The position numbers and the translations under genes are program-made. A stretch of 64,000 bases of DNA from contig JAJEKV010000014.1 of NCBI GenBank assembly GCA_021234155.1, forward strand, positions 11,055,563-11,119,562. Reading direction: 5' to 3'. Shown piece by piece: positions 44,837-58,977 of this stretch. A model generated the notes under the pieces. It did not search any database. It worked only from the letters and a program-made list of their open reading frames with translations, and was not told where the DNA came from. This DNA is from Isoetes taiwanensis (taxonomy: Eukaryota; Streptophyta; Lycopodiopsida; Isoetales; Isoetaceae). The first letter of the stretch is position 1, and every line of letters begins with the position of its first letter.

Positions 44837-45077
44837 GCAACACTCACAATTTTGCATTTCGGCTTCATTTTCATCATTTTCGGCCTAAATCTTAATGTTG
44901 AAGAGTACGTTCTATGTTGTTTCGAATTACTCTTTCTCTGTTTGTTTACTGATTAATATTTGCAGATACATAAAACTTGTGAATAAACATGGATTGGAAA
45001 TTTCCCAACCTGGACTGGAGCCGGACAGAGGCTTGACATGGCTTCAACAGATTCTTGACATGGTTGGTTGGTTATGA
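44837..45077 (+). pseudogene. DUF707 gene fragment, two exons, copy 2
   Basis: Exon 44,837-44,904 (ending before GTACGT) and exon 44,968-45,077 (after TTTGCAG) join in phase. The second reads YIKLVNKHGLEISQPGLEPD then RGLTW before leaving the family pattern. This matches the conserved centre of plant DUF707 proteins. The rest of the domain is missing, and the sequence after RGLTW no longer fits, so it is a captured fragment. Confidence 0.7.
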
Positions 45078-45245
45078 GGTTCATGTCCCATAGTAATTAC
45101 CATTGCCTCCACGCACAACAAATGGAGAAAGATTTTGACGAAATAAGCACATATTCAGCAGCTATACACATGCTAAGATAGAATTTAGTCAAGTGCTGAG
45201 CAAAGGTAAATATTGGACATTAATGGTTTGTATAATTTTTTACCA

Positions 45246-45931
45246 GGGCTTTTCATTTGAATGTTGCTGATTACTGTTACTCTGCTGACAATCTCCCTGT
45301 TTCTTTTCTTGTTAACAGCGGCCATGGAAGCTTCTTCAATAACAAAAAGCGCAATAATGTTGTAGGGCATATTACTCATTCGTCAATCATAATCGTTCCA
45401 TGGATGGTGAGTGTTAAACCTCTTCATTTTCTGCTGTTCATTTTCTGTTAATATCTATCATTTCCTGTTAATATTTATCATTCACCTTACTGTTATTAAA
45501 TGCCGTTTACTTTCTTTAGGAGAATAAGCCATTGATTTTGATTGATTAGGGCGACAACCTTAGGCATGCTGTGTTGCTACAACATCCCCAACATGCTGGA
45601 ATATAGAAAACGCTTTGCATGGCATATCTTCTTTGTTTATAAAATTTTTGGAGTTTCATGTTCTCGCTAATGAAGCACTGCATGGCGATGAAAGGCAAAA
45701 CGGGGTTAGAACTCCTCCAGAATCTTCCATAACCCCAAGTTATCTTGCTCCTTCATCCTTCCTCCCATTGAAGCTTATTGTCAATCAACTACTCTGTTTT
45801 ACTTGAAATGCAGGTTGCTCCTTATGAAGGATCTCTGAATCCTTGGCGATTTGTTCAACTGCCTTTCGTAACTGAGATGGAATATTTGGTCTCTAGGAAT
45901 GGTGTTGGAAGATATCCACACTTTGGCTCAG
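45246..45931 (+). pseudogene. Two unnamed captured exons, copy 2
   Basis: Exon 45,246-45,406 follows TTTTTTACCAG, is open throughout (AFHLNVADYCYSADNLPVSF, later VNSGHGSFFNNK and HSSIIIVPWM) and ends at GTGAGT. Exon 45,813-45,931 follows AAATGCAG, is open (VAPYEGSLNPWRFVQLPF, then EMEYLVSRNGVGRYPHFGSG) and ends before GTACTC. Composition and borders look like genuine plant exons. I cannot name the family. A further piece may follow at about 46,021. Confidence 0.5.
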
Positions 45932-48344
45932 GTACTCCCTATAGTCTTACCGACAAAATTATGTCGGATACAGCCACAGGATCCTGCTGGAAAATAATAT
46001 GGAATTTGCCACAAGTGCAGGATGGACTGGAGCCGATTTTTGAGATCATTAGGCATAAGTATTTGGTCAGCGGCATTTAGTTGCATAGTGGTCTGTACCG
46101 GTTCTGCTCATGGCAGCTTCAGGATTTGGAATACAAATCCATGCTATAGTGCTGTTGTATTCTGGTCGCGTCAAAATCCTTCATACTATGTTTGTTCTGC
46201 ATAGGGCATCACTACCATAGTGAAGGTCTTGCCTCTTTAGACATATACATTGATTAAACCATAGCGATGACAGGAACGACTGATGGGAGTGCGTATGACC
46301 ACTCCACCTGCAAATAGAGAATGCCAGCAGCTTAAACAAAGGTGCAGGCTCAATTTGGAAATGTATAGAGAGCAAAGCATTAGTCCTGTTTTATTATCCA
46401 AGATTAGGATGTTACTTGAAGACAGATACAAGATATAAGCCTAAACTTAAAACCCGATTAGAGTCTATCTAGAAGTTACCACTTCTGTACAATACCAATA
46501 GTGGGAACAAATTTTATGCAGTTTTAGGGCAACATTAAAAATCCAAAAGCGTGAACAAAGCGGTCTGGAGTTTTGGGGCAACATAAACATGAAAAAGTTG
46601 ATTTGAATGTCCTCTGATGAACACCAATTCGTCACGCAAACCCATGTTGAACACCAATTCAGTCTTCAATTTCAAAACTGGGACATATAGATAGCGAGGA
46701 ATGAACCTATACAAACTCTTCCCGTAAAATCTTAGCTTTATTGTAAGGAGCCGTGCCAACAACATAATCCCAAGGATGATGCTTAACTGAAGCCAAAGCA
46801 TGTGCAAGAGCTAGGGATGGTGGAACCCTAACCAATCTCTTTTAAATATTTTTCGAAGTACGGGTTGTGGAGGATGTTTACAGACTTGTCTGAAGGTGGT
46901 TGGATGTAAACCATATGACATGTGGCAATGAGAAAATGTAAACAAATAGCTACCTTAGGAGGAGAAGATGGTGTTTCTATCCTATTTTTTGTGGTTGGAT
47001 GTAAACCATATGGCATGTGGGAATGAGAAAATGTAAAGAAATAGCTACCAAATAGACCTACCCAACTTCAATCTCCAGTCAGATAAAATAATTGTTATTC
47101 TAGCATTTCTACTCCCCATCATCATGTCAACCTTGAGCATTTCAACATCCCACAGCTATCTAGTTTTCCACAGCTTTCCCTGTGATAGCATAAGGAGATA
47201 TACCATTGTAATGAAATTCATGGTTTATATGTCCTAGCTGAAAAAATGGATATTGAATCGATGGAACCAATGTTCTAGGAGATTTTAAGAGACGACATGG
47301 GTAGTTACTGTATTAGTGTCTAACTAGAGAGGTGAATTTGCTAAAAAGCCTAAATGGTAGCTTGACTTTGTATCGGCAAGATTGGACCCACTTGCATGTG
47401 TTTCTTATCAAGCTGTGTATTTACATTCATATCTACGTAAAGATTGTAATCCCCACAATTTGGGAGGCTTTCAATAATTAAGGATAGAGGTTTCATCCCA
47501 TTGTTTCAATATTTTGAGAAATAGGTAGTCCAAAGTTAATTCTATACGCATTGATGTTCAAGTGAATTGCAGATTGGGAACTAAAGACCCACTTGCTCCA
47601 CTTTTAGGCCATGCCATGCTTGCTCTTGAAAATCATGGTTTGAGAAATGTGCAAGTTTGGTCTAAGGGTATCTACGGAATCTTGGTGCAAACTTGCCAAA
47701 TGTAGGGAGTCTTCATAGAACTTAAAGAATCTTAGGGATTCTATCAAGTCTTTATAGGATCTTGGGAAATCTAAGAGAATCTAGATGGTTCAAGAGAGAA
47801 TCTTTGAGAATGCAAGCCGGGCTAGGGGAATCTTCCTAAAATTTTGAGAATTCAAGGGAATCTCGATGGAATCTTAGAGAATGTAAGAGAATCTTCATAG
47901 AATCTTAGGGAATCTAGGAGAATCTTGGGGAACCTAGAGGAATCATGGGATAATCTTTGGGAATCTTAGAGAATCTTAAGAGAATCTATGGAAATATAAG
48001 AGAATCTAAGGAATCGTCATAAAATCGTTAACAATCTATGGGAATTTAGATAGAATCATGGAGAATCTAAGGAAATCTTAATAAAATGTAGGGGCAGTCT
48101 AAGGGAATCTCAAGAGAATCTATAGTATCTCAAGTGTTTCTTCGAGAATATAGGGGAATCTTCCTAAACTCCCAGACTTATTGTAGCTCGACACTATTTG
48201 GTCTTACTTTGTGTAAAGAGGTTGTCTAATTCTATTTGGTCTTAGTAAGGTAAGTCTGGGATGATGGTTTAGGACAAGCAACGTACTCACCATCCTCACA
48301 TTGCTTTGTTGTATGACTATTGGGTCCTGCTTAATATCATTCAT

Positions 48345-50135
48345 GGTATATATATATATAACTATACAAGTATTTGTACCATGAGGGAGTGTATGAAGTC
48401 GAATGTACGCACATTAGAAAGTATAACCCAAGTTTTGCCAACATTCTATTAAGACTGTCCAATATTCTAAAAACATCCCTAGATCCCCTCGCGGCATTTC
48501 TCGTGAGATTCCCTAAAATTCTACAAAGTTTCTCTTGGATTTCCTAAGATCCTACAAAGATTCCACATTATTCTATAGGGATTCACATGAATTTGTTTAA
48601 GAATCCCTAGATTCCCTTAAGATTCCCCTATATCCCCTTAGATTCCCTAAGGTTCCTTAAGAATACCCCAGGATTCTCATAAGATTCCCCTATGTTCCCA
48701 AAGATTCTCCCAAGGTTCCTTAGATTCGCTTAGACTCTATGAAGATTCCCCTAGTGCGAGAGTTTTAGGGGACGGTCATGGAGTGCGAAGCTAGAACTTC
48801 GTAGAGAAGAAGGAGAGGAATAATTTTCCAAAGATTCTAGGCCTTTAGCTTAGAAAAAAAAAAAAAAGGTGTTGGAAGGAAAAACCAAATAGGTTGCCAC
48901 GTAGTTCACATGACATCAAGCTCGTCCTCATGGTTAAAGATCGAAAGAAAACATGAAAAGAAAGCAAAATATAGCTTTGCCACGTTCCACATTAAGGTTT
49001 TTCTATAATAAAAGGCAAAAATGTTGCCATGTAGTTACATCAAGCTCGTCCTCATGGTTAAAGTTTGAAAGAAAACTTGAAAAGAAAGCAAGATATGGCT
49101 TGCCACGTTTCACATTAAGATTTTTATATTCTATATTAAAAGGCAAAAAATGCATAAATTAATTACAATGCCACCTCAAAATCTATATATTAAATATAGA
49201 TAAGATATGGTGGCAAATAAATGCACATGCCACCTCAACTAACACCTCATGATTACAATAAATGCTTGCATGCACATGTATGCCACCTAACCACATGCAT
49301 AGGAACTTCTTGTCACCTTCCTCTCTTATAGTTTGAACGATCCAGATTTCACCTTCCCCCATCTAACGGCCCATGTGCATGGTGCATGGCCCATGCATGT
49401 ATGTGCATATGTATGCATGTGCACATCGTGCCCATCCATGCATCACATGAGGTGGAATTATAACAACCCTTGATTTTGTCATTTGACTACTGGGATCAAT
49501 CTCTATGAATATGACCTATATGGATGACAAAATCACACATCGATCACTGGCTCCAAATGCGACAAAATAGTGCCAAAGACCACTCCTGGGAAGGTCTCGA
49601 CGAAAATCCAATGGCGTAGGCCCCACCTTCATCCGACCCCCATACCGCAAGCTACCCTTCAAGACGATTAAAATGAAGGAAGCTTCCTGAAAGTTCCATT
49701 CATAAATACTTTCCACCCTCACTACCTTTTTTATTAATGAGGGTGCCTTTTTATTAACGAGTGCCACCTCACCTCCTTTTTAAAGAAAAAATCAATTTAA
49801 TATTAAAAAGTTAATGGCTGGGATTTACGCCACCTTTTAATCTAACAAATGAGACTCTGGCAGACCAACTTTTTTTTTTCGCACCTTCCTTGCACCTTCT
49901 TCACAAAAATCAAGGGCTGTGGATTTATTCTCCCCTTTTGATCCAACGGTTTGGGGATGTGGTGCATGCCCCCATGCATGCCCATGTATGCCCATCATGG
50001 CCATCCATGCACCCTCAATGAGGTGGCATTATCCGCCTTTCATTTCGTGGATTGGACCTGCCAGATGAATCTCTATGAACATGGGTAATGGATGACAAAA
50101 CACACATCTAATACGTGTATATATATTAGTGTAGT
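48345..50135 (-). mobile_element. Element B in reverse orientation, copy 2
   Basis: Counterpart of 25.14-26.93 kb: TA tract (shorter here than in copy 1), reverse GAATCT array (48,430-48,765), CATGCA clusters, and an end at the TA-rich start of A2. Copy differences include a changed TA number and CTG-associated variants. Confidence 0.65.
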
Positions 50136-50421
50136 GATATACAATTATATAAGCTGCCCCCTTGTTTTCGGCCCGGTGCCGCCGCCCCCACGGGCCCGTA
50201 TTAGGAGATCCGACGGCCGTAGAGAGAAAGCCACACGTCATCCTCCCAAGCAACCCACTTAGATTGGGGCTTCTAATCTTGACCCTTGGAATTGGGGCAT
50301 TTGATCTCGACCGTCCATCTCGGATCTGGACGGCTCACGTCAAAAGCCCCAATTCGATTTCTCCCTAGAATCTCTTCGATGTGTAGCATTGCTCTTCCGT
50401 CTCCCGCACCAACCAGTCGCC

Positions 50422-50454
50422 ATGGCCAAGCTTCTGCGTGGACGTGATTCTAAG
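50422..50454 (+). pseudogene. Captured first exon, copy 2
   Basis: Identical to copy 1: ATG in CGCCATGGCC, MAKLLRGRDSK, donor GTAAGG. Confidence 0.45.
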
Positions 50455-51233
50455 GTAAGGTTCGGGTCCTCTAGTGTGATGAAATGCGGCATTTTGTTTC
50501 TATTTACAACGGCAAGATGATATGGCAGGATTGTTTAAAAAAGGAGTGCCTGGCATTGATCCGGATTGGGTTCTGCAAGCAGATGCTCGGATTTGTATGG
50601 GATGCAGATGCTCGGATTTGTATGGGAACCCTAAACGGCTGACCAGCTTTGCTGGATTCGACCTTGACATGCAACTATGGTTTGGCTACAACTTTGTGCT
50701 TCCTACAGTTGGCATTACCATTCCTGTTTATTTTAATCTTTCCATGATGTCCTTACTCGTGTTTCGTTATCTATGGTTCTCTTGTTGTATCATGCATTGT
50801 CACTAAGTACATGTGGAACTAGGTTGCATGCTTACTCTGGTTAGTACTATTGCAGTTCATCACGCTTATATGTTTTTGAAGGCGCTGTTGAGCTTATGCC
50901 AGAGGTAATTTAAGTAGTTGCCATAGGCTGAGAGTTTCTCAACTTGAAAATTAAGTTAACCAACTGGCCAGCTAAAATGTGGTCATGTAAGTTCTGAACA
51001 GATTTCTATGGCCTCCAGCTGTATAGCCAAAAGTTTCACTGTGTTTCTGGAAAAATCAGCAAAAGAGGAGTCTCAATCCCATTTTTATGTTACTTCTCGG
51101 GTCTTTTATTTATTGCTAACTTATTTTCCCTCTCTGAGATTGGGTTTTATCTTAAACTTCTTCATCGAAACATTGTACATAGTGAGATCCCATGGGCCCT
51201 AAGAATTCATAAGCGTTTTTGTTGTTTATCCAG

Positions 51234-51671
51234 ATTATCCAGTCAGGCAGGGGAAGATCTTACTCGTGTTCGAGATCGTGCAAGTAGTGGTCCTCTAACA
51301 TCTAATGGAAGCACGTTAGAGTGCCGCATGGCAAATAGATCATCGGTTCTAGCAAGATCATCCTTAGGCAGGTTTTTCCTGCTTATAAGCGCTTTGAATG
51401 CCATATGGCAATCACCAGGAAATAATGATGGAGGTGAAGATGAGTCAAATGGTGTTGTTCAAAGGAAAGGACGATTTTCCGTCTCCTCTGCAGATGTTGG
51501 TCAAAAAGAGGTACTGCATGTTTTCCTATACCAATTTCGTTAAGAGAGCTTCATCCCATGACGTTTTTGATGTAGGACGTGGTGGCTGTTTTAAATGCTC
51601 GGAAACCAGTGGCATCTCCAATTCATAAATCTGCAAGTGTTGGAGATTGGTCACAAGAGAAAAAACCCACT
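51234..51671 (+). pseudogene. STE20/fray-type kinase C-terminal fragment, copy 2
   Basis: Exons a (51,234-51,371), b (ending 51,510) and c (51,576-51,671) as in copy 1. Because about 35 bases of the a/b intron are missing, exon a reads straight into exon b in one frame (SSVLARSSLGR ... NNDGGEDESNGVVQRKGRF). The kinase domain is absent. Function as a kinase is excluded; a transcript could still form. Confidence 0.7.
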
Positions 51672-54600
51672 GTATGGTATTCCAGATCTTGGTTTCAATT
51701 TTATTGAAAGTATGGGGCATGCCTGCATGTATAATTGCTAGTATGCTTTTGGGCGAGTAACCCAATTTTGGTTAGTGTGCTTATACTTCTCTTTTCAAGT
51801 CCATGCTTGTGCTTTTCTGAGAAATGTGCTTTGGAAAATGGAAACATTGGATATGAGTACAGTTTCTATCCGTTTTAGGAATGAAGTGTTAGTGTGCAAA
51901 TTCTTGCAACATTCATCCTAGGGCTAAAAACGTCTCCTGTAGCTGTCTTTACCAGGGTTGCATATGTAAATTGATATTCTACATACCGTCGACATAAGTA
52001 ATAACAAAATGTGGCTTTCATAAAGGACATTAGTTTCTCAACATCTGATAAGATTGCGACAGTAAAGAGAAGATTGGCATAGAATGGCAGTACACGGCAT
52101 TGGCCGACTTTCCTTTTGTATTTGGGATTCTCTTTTTGATAATGCATGTCTATTTTGCAGGTTCATATATCATTGCCTTACTGGCTGAAAATCTTCTACG
52201 GAACTCTGATTTTTGTAATTCAAAGTCGAAAAATGATGAGCTCAAAGTGTAGTTTCCAACGCAATTGAAATCACTTAATTCCAGTAAGTACAGGTCAACT
52301 TATTGCATTTTAAACATAGGCACCTATTTGTGGACAGTTTTATAAAAGTTGCAGCGTCCTCTAACATGTATGTATGCCTAGCATAAGAGTTGTCAGTGCT
52401 GTGAGTCTGTAAAAGTGGACTTTAAGAGTCTAGCTCCTTAAGTGGTTATCACTGTATTTGGAGTAAGCAGGCCAGTTATGAAGGAAGTACACTTTAGTGC
52501 ATCAAAGAGCACCACATCATGGTAAAGAATGATTTGGTTTAGATGTCTTCATTTGAGTTGCTGAAATCAGGCTTTCTCATAGTTATGGGTTTGTTAATGG
52601 ATGTAAGTTCTATTACCATTGTATTGTTGTATTTTGATTCTAATTTTTTTATCTGAAACGCCACAGTGGCTCTGAACCTGACTCTAGGATCCATTGACAG
52701 AATTAGTTGTGGAATTAAAGGCCATCATATATGTCATGAGGAAGAAAGTGTGCCTTCAAAAAACTGATGAGTTCGATGAGGTATTGATTTATTTGAGAAT
52801 TCGTCATTTTATATTTTGTTGTAGGCCTGCTTGAATATTGCTGTTATTCCCACAGTTGAAAGGGACTTCTACCATGGATATAGTAGTGAGCTATCATGTC
52901 AATTAATATCAGCGAAAACCATTTCTGTAGGCATAAGATGTTATGGCAAAGGCAGATAAATGAGCATGCATATTAAAATGAAGCAGACCAAGTATGAAAT
53001 TGCATATTTGATGAATGATCACTTGTGTTCTTTTCTCAGTTCGCAAATCAAATCTCTTACATATAGATCTGAAATTGTATTTATACATGGCATTTTCCGT
53101 TATATTTTGGAGCAGTGAAAGATCTACACAGAATCAGTTTGTCTATAATATCTGCTACACATAGTTTGAATTTAGAGGAGGCAAGGAACTTATGTCTACT
53201 GCATGATTCAAATTGCAAGGCTGTGATTGTATATGCTATGGTGCATGATTCTATTTCTTATTTGTATTTGACTGTGAAGTAACGTGTTTGTTGACCTGCA
53301 GGCTTTGGTCACACAGATCTACATAGCTAGATGTACATCTGTTGTGGTGGGCAGACATCTTCATGAATTTGTAAGGACACAGACATCTTCATGAATTTGT
53401 AAGGTATAGAAACTTTTGCTTGCTTTATTTGCAAGTCAGCTGAATTATGATTTCTTTTTGTTCTTGCATGGCATTTTCCTTTGTCCGTTTACCATTGGAA
53501 CGATGTTGTTTGTTTTGTCCATTTCTGTTGCTTTTGTTTTAAAATCCAAAACACAGGGGGTTGCAATGCGTGTAAATGAGAGATAATGTTTCTTTATAGA
53601 ATAATTGCTATGATATGTTTTATTCTATGCCAAACCACTTTATTATTCAATCTACAATTGGCTTTAATGTCGTTTGCACATCAGTGAAGAAATGATCCAA
53701 GTCCTGCAAATAGATTCCCGATGTGCGTGCAACTAGAACTTGATGTTGATTTGCATTTATTTTTGTCTTGGAAGGCATTGATTATTGAACTTGTCTAAAG
53801 AAAGAGGTGTTGCCAATATAGCGAGAGTGAGGCATCCAATTCCTTAACTTCACAGAATTTACTGTATATTCGGAGACCTTAACCATATCCAACACAGGAA
53901 TGTGGCCTCTGCAGTCAGAATTGCATTATGGAGCATACCATTAGCATGCACTCTCTACAACACATGTTAAGTAAGTATGCTTTAACTGCTGGCTTCTATT
54001 GTTATGCTCTGAGGAGCAATATGATGTACAGAGATTGTGCAGGGAATTGATTACTCGAAAATTAAGTTTCTTCCTAGTGCTCGTGGTCAAATTTAATTTT
54101 GTAGCTGGTTTTACCCTTTAGGCACAATGCATTCCTTCTTTTGATGTTTTTGTGTCATCTTCTTTATGTGTCACCTACGAATATCATAAGCATATTCTCC
54201 ATTTTTGTTTGTTTGTGCATGCATTTTTATGACGGTTTTGAATGATGTGTAGACTCCATATACTACGTGGCAGAAGATTCAGGCTTTCTAACTATCACTA
54301 ATTTTCATGTATACATCTGGTAAAACTCTAGAAATTTTGGGTGCATTACCTTTGCATCATCAATTCCGAAATCCCTTATTTTAAATGCAAAAATGTGCCT
54401 TGCATACTCTTCAAATTATGCTGTTCTTATGCCATTGTTTCCATAACATGACTGATTTTATACTCTCTCACAAATGCTGACATAGGCGGGCATGTGCTGG
54501 TTACAAGAGCCCCGCATTCTACTGGGTGTTCAGAGGCTGTGTTCAAGTTTTTACGCCCAATGCTGCCAAGCATTTTTCTCAGGTTAGTTACTCATTGCCC

Positions 54601-57528
54601 ATTAGAAAAGCTAAAAGAAATGTTGCTCATATTGTAGCAGAAAAAGTGCACATTTTTTCATGTGCCATATTGTGCCTGCTGAAAGCATATTACCATTAGG
54701 CATTCCTAATGAAGTTCTCTGCAAAAGACAGCTGCATGTGTGCTTAGAGTTTGCACAGTAGGACAGGCCCTAGATGCTATTTTCCAATACAATTAGAACT
54801 ATCTTAAGAAATCTTCGTTAACTAAGCTTGGATTGCAAGAGAAGGTGTGCAATTTTGTCTGCATCCCCTATTCCTGTGGTTGTGCAATTCTCAGAAGAAA
54901 CATAGCATCGTGTCTAGATGAACATTTGTACATTTTCAGTAAAGCTTTTGGTTGGCCTATCACTCATTTAGGAGGATGGTAAGGTAGATCAGCAATACCC
55001 AGCTTGAAACCCCTGTTAGAACATGCTGCCATAGAAGAGCGCTTCCGATGATGTTGGCATAGAAAGAGTTTTATTGCTCCTAACTGTCGTAGAAGCCAAG
55101 CCGGAGCTAATGTAGCAGCACAGGCTTTAGCCGCAATCCGGATTGCCATAGCCAAGAGCCGATCCAGATCCCCATATCCCCCATAAATGCTGATCCATAA
55201 ATGCTGATCCCTAGCTTCGTGATACATTTAGGTTATCAGAAATCTGAAATCTGCCGTAAATGCCATGAAGTCAACGTGTTAGATGAGAACAAAAATTGGA
55301 TACTGCACCTCTTTGATCAGCCAGTAAGGTTCCAAAGCCAATCTTGATGCTATCAGGCTGAAGAAAGATTATCATGCCAAGGACTGCCTTCTTCATTGAT
55401 AAGGTTCGTGAGAAATATTGCATCGTTCTTCCACATTAGTGCATTTCAAGTTTTGAAACACAATTGTTTGTGGTCTATGCCTGATCTAACTTTTGTCTTC
55501 AGGAATAACCATGTAGACACATTTACTTCGTGTGCCATGTACGATTGCAAGCTAGTTTCAACACTCCATGCATTCGTCATCGAAAGACAAATCGAAAGCT
55601 TGAAGACCATATTAGGTGATAATAATTCATTGTGAGTAGTGACATTTTAGCATAACCATATATGTGCAACGGTCTGCTCTTAAAAGGTTGGCTTTACATG
55701 TCATCTGAAAGCAATTTCCAATGGGCTTTTTAAGCCAGCTTTAACTGGAATGTTTATCTATTTGAGAAACATGCATCTACATAAATTTAGTTGGCCTATT
55801 TTAGTCTTTGGTTATGGGAACAACTATGGATCTTTAAATTGGTTTACCATAGTAAGAATTGGAAATAGAACTCATGCATGCATATATATGCAAAATGTCT
55901 ACATGCAAATGTTAAATATCTCAAGTAATTTTCTACTTTCAAACTTTTAGGGAGAGAATTGGCCAATATAGGAGCCGCATTCGAAATTCAACTTGCATGA
56001 CATTATGGCATTCGAGCTCCGAACTTGCATGACATTATGGTTAAAGGCATTTTGTAATCGTTGATCGGCTTCATAAGGAATTGAAGTGTATAATATGTGT
56101 TAGAGAACTAAACAATTCAATTGCCAAATGGCCAAATGCATGCGACGTGGCATCATGTTTGCTAACTTTAAAGGTCTTTCAATTTCAAATCAAAAGAAGT
56201 TACACTAACAACCCACAGATGCATATGGGATTTTTCTTCGAGGTTGGCTTTTCAATACCAAACTGGCTTACCAAGGAAATATCGAGGGCCTCAACGTCCC
56301 CCTTGGTAACCTTGGTAAATAATATATGTATCAAGTTGTTCTGCAGGCATTTGTGCTTATTAATTATCTATACAGATATTTCAGACGTTTTAAATGTTAA
56401 TTCTTTAGCCGTTGTCGCTTACACATGATTTTGCGGTTAGATAAAAGCTGAGGCAAAGCTGATGACTTTTCTAGTATTTCGAGGCAAGTTCTTACTGGAG
56501 TAGGACAGTAAATAATGTTGCGTTCACGAGAAGCAGGTTGCAAGTTTTGTTAGCAATCGTCTTGGCAATAGCATTCTGTTAAAATTTTTTTATGAAAGTA
56601 CATGCTAACATAAAGGTACAAACGGCGAAACGGCCAGTAGTCCCCCAATGCTCTCCTCATTTCTAACTGTAGCGTGGAGGAGTTTCATGAAGGCTGCAGA
56701 TGGTAACCTGATTTTTAACTAGCTAGATTTGAGCCAGACGAAATGCCTGCCCTTGGCTTTTACCTACTGCATAATACCTCTGCTTGGCTTTTCTTAACAT
56801 AGCTTATGCCTAGCATCCTTTAGTATGTCATTTGCCTAATGTTTTCTTAGGTTTCATTTGCCTAGTCTCTGGCTAGCAATTGCTCATTATGTTTTGGTGC
56901 ATTGAGGATGTTAGTAACATTCTTCTTCACTTTTACCTCACTTTTACTTGTCATTCGAGTGCTCTTTCAATTGACACCACCTCACTCCTAAATTGCTCAT
57001 TGGAGTTATCAACTCTTGTGGTTAACCGAGGTGCACCTTCTGAGCCGTCCAGATTTGAGATCCGACGGCCGAGGCGGAGCCACGTAAATCCACTCTAAGC
57101 ACCCCCTTATAATAGTGTGGTGTCGCCGTCTTGACCGTTCTTTAGGATCGACGGCCCAGATGAAGCTACGTCAATCGAGGCCAGCAGCCTCCTTAATTGG
57201 GGCTTTTGATCTGGACCGTTGAATGTGCTGGATCAATGGCCTAGATTCTCATAAATGTTAAATGTTAATAAATATATCCTTCATGATAACATCTAGAAGA
57301 TAAGACAAATCAAGATGAATTCATGTAGGGAGAGTTTACAGTATGTCCGATCGGCATTCTAGCTAGGAGTTTGACTAGAGGTTTGCAAAAAATGGAACCA
57401 ACATGTTTGCTTAGAGTTTGACCAAGTGTTTGCTGCGAGCAGAACTTCGGGTTTGGCTTCTTTGTTGTAGCTTTATACCGACTTCATACACCCCCTCATA
57501 GTACAAAAACTTGTATATATATATTTAT

Positions 57529-58909
57529 TATCAGTTATATATATAAAGGTATATCATAAAACTTTGGTATATCATGTGTCTGATTCTTACATGCCTGGAT
57601 GCCGTCCGTTTAAAGTGGGGCCAGTGAGGTGGCAGCATCACGGCCATCCATTCCTTATGGGCATGCATGGAGGCATGCATGGGTCATGCATGGGGGCATG
57701 CACCACATCTCTGGACCGTTGGATCGAAAGGGGAGGATAAATCCTGGCCCTTGATTTCTTGTAAGGAAGGTGCAAGGAAGCTCCCTTAAAGTAGATTTGG
57801 TGTAGCAGATCTTAGCCGTTGGATCAAAAAGTTAGCATAAATCCTAGCCATATTGAATTGATTTTTTTTTATTTAAAGGAGGTGAGGTGGCACCCTCATT
57901 AATAAAAAGATAATGAGGTGGCAAAACATTTATGATTAGACTTTCTAGGAAGCTTCCTTTTGTTTAATCGCCTTCAAAGGCACGTAGGTTGCGGTAGAGG
58001 GGTCAGCTAAAGGTGGGACCCACGCCATTGGATTCCTCTCGTCGAGAGTTTTCCAATGAGTGGTGCTTTGGCACTATTTCGTCGCAGTTGCAGCCAACAT
58101 CTTTTTGGAATCTTAGAATTTTACGGAATTCATGGTAATTTATAGGAATCTGGGGAATCATCAGAGATCTTAGAGAATCTAGAGGAATTCCAAGAGAATA
58201 TTAGGGAATCTAAAGAGAATCCATAGGAATCTGAGGGAATCTAAAAGAATCTTCATAAATACGTCGAGAATCTAGAGGAATCTTGATGCAATCTTGGAGA
58301 ATCTAGAGGAATCTTTATAGAATCTATGGGGATCTTAAGAGAATCTTTGGGAATCAAAGGGAATCTCAAGAGAATCTTTGGAAAATCGAAGGGAATCTAT
58401 AGGAATCACGAGAGAATCTTTGAGAAATTAAGGAAATCCAAGGGAATCTTCATAGAATCTTTAAGAATCTAGAGGAATCTTGATGGAATCATGTAAAGTC
58501 TAAGGGAGGATCTTAGAGAATCTCGAGGAATCTTAAGAGAATCTTTGGGAATCTAAGGGAATCTTTCTAAAAGCTTTGAGAATTAGGATGAATCTTGGGA
58601 AATCTATGAGAATATCAAGAGAACTTCTCTGAATCTAGGGAAATATAAGGAAATTTAGAGGAATCTTCATAAAATCTTGGAGAATCTAGGAGAATCTACA
58701 TAGAATCTTGAGGAATCTTGGCATAATCTTTGGAAATCTAGGAGAATCTAAATAGGAGATCTAGGGGGAATCTTCATAAAATCTTTGAGAATCTAGGGGA
58801 ATCTTCATAGAATCATAAAGAATCTAGGGGAATGCTTATAGAATCTTCATTGAATGACTTTGCATTGGTTTTCGGTCGAATTTGTGCAGTCCCTCATAGT
58901 AGAACCACT

Positions 58910-58972
<63 letters not shown>
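57529..58972 (+). mobile_element. Element B, forward, third version
   Basis: Starts after a TA tract, then GAGGTGGCAGCATCACGGCC-type sequence, a CATGCATG cluster (57,655-57,715), a GAATCT minisatellite (58,090-58,860), the terminal CCCTCATAGTAGAA, and a long TA tract. It is clearly diverged from the 34.3-kb B element although it occupies the equivalent position after a large copy. Confidence 0.65.

Positions 58973-58977
<5 letters not shown>

Larger units (their letters stand above)
42412..48175 (+). mobile_element. Gene-capturing element A1, copy 2
   Basis: Same content as copy 1. Starts with the A leader at 42,412-42,600. Exons are better preserved here. Ends with the forward GAATCT array (47,690-48,175). 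Confidence 0.55.
37700..57528 (+). repeat. Large direct duplication, copy 2 (about 19.8 kb)
   Basis: Second copy of 14,499-34,325. It starts abruptly inside the LINE tail and ends at the TA tract near 57,525, where a different element B follows. Differences are sparse ordinary substitutions and indels, plus many CTG/CAG-associated differences. Confidence 0.9.
50136..57528 (+). mobile_element. Gene-capturing element A2, copy 2
   Basis: Same structure as copy 1. The leader (50,136-50,320) is disturbed around 50,165-50,230. An extra ~22 bases are present near 50,830, and about 35 bases are missing between kinase exons a and b. The 3' end with CCCTCATAGTAC lies at about 57,490. Confidence 0.6.
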
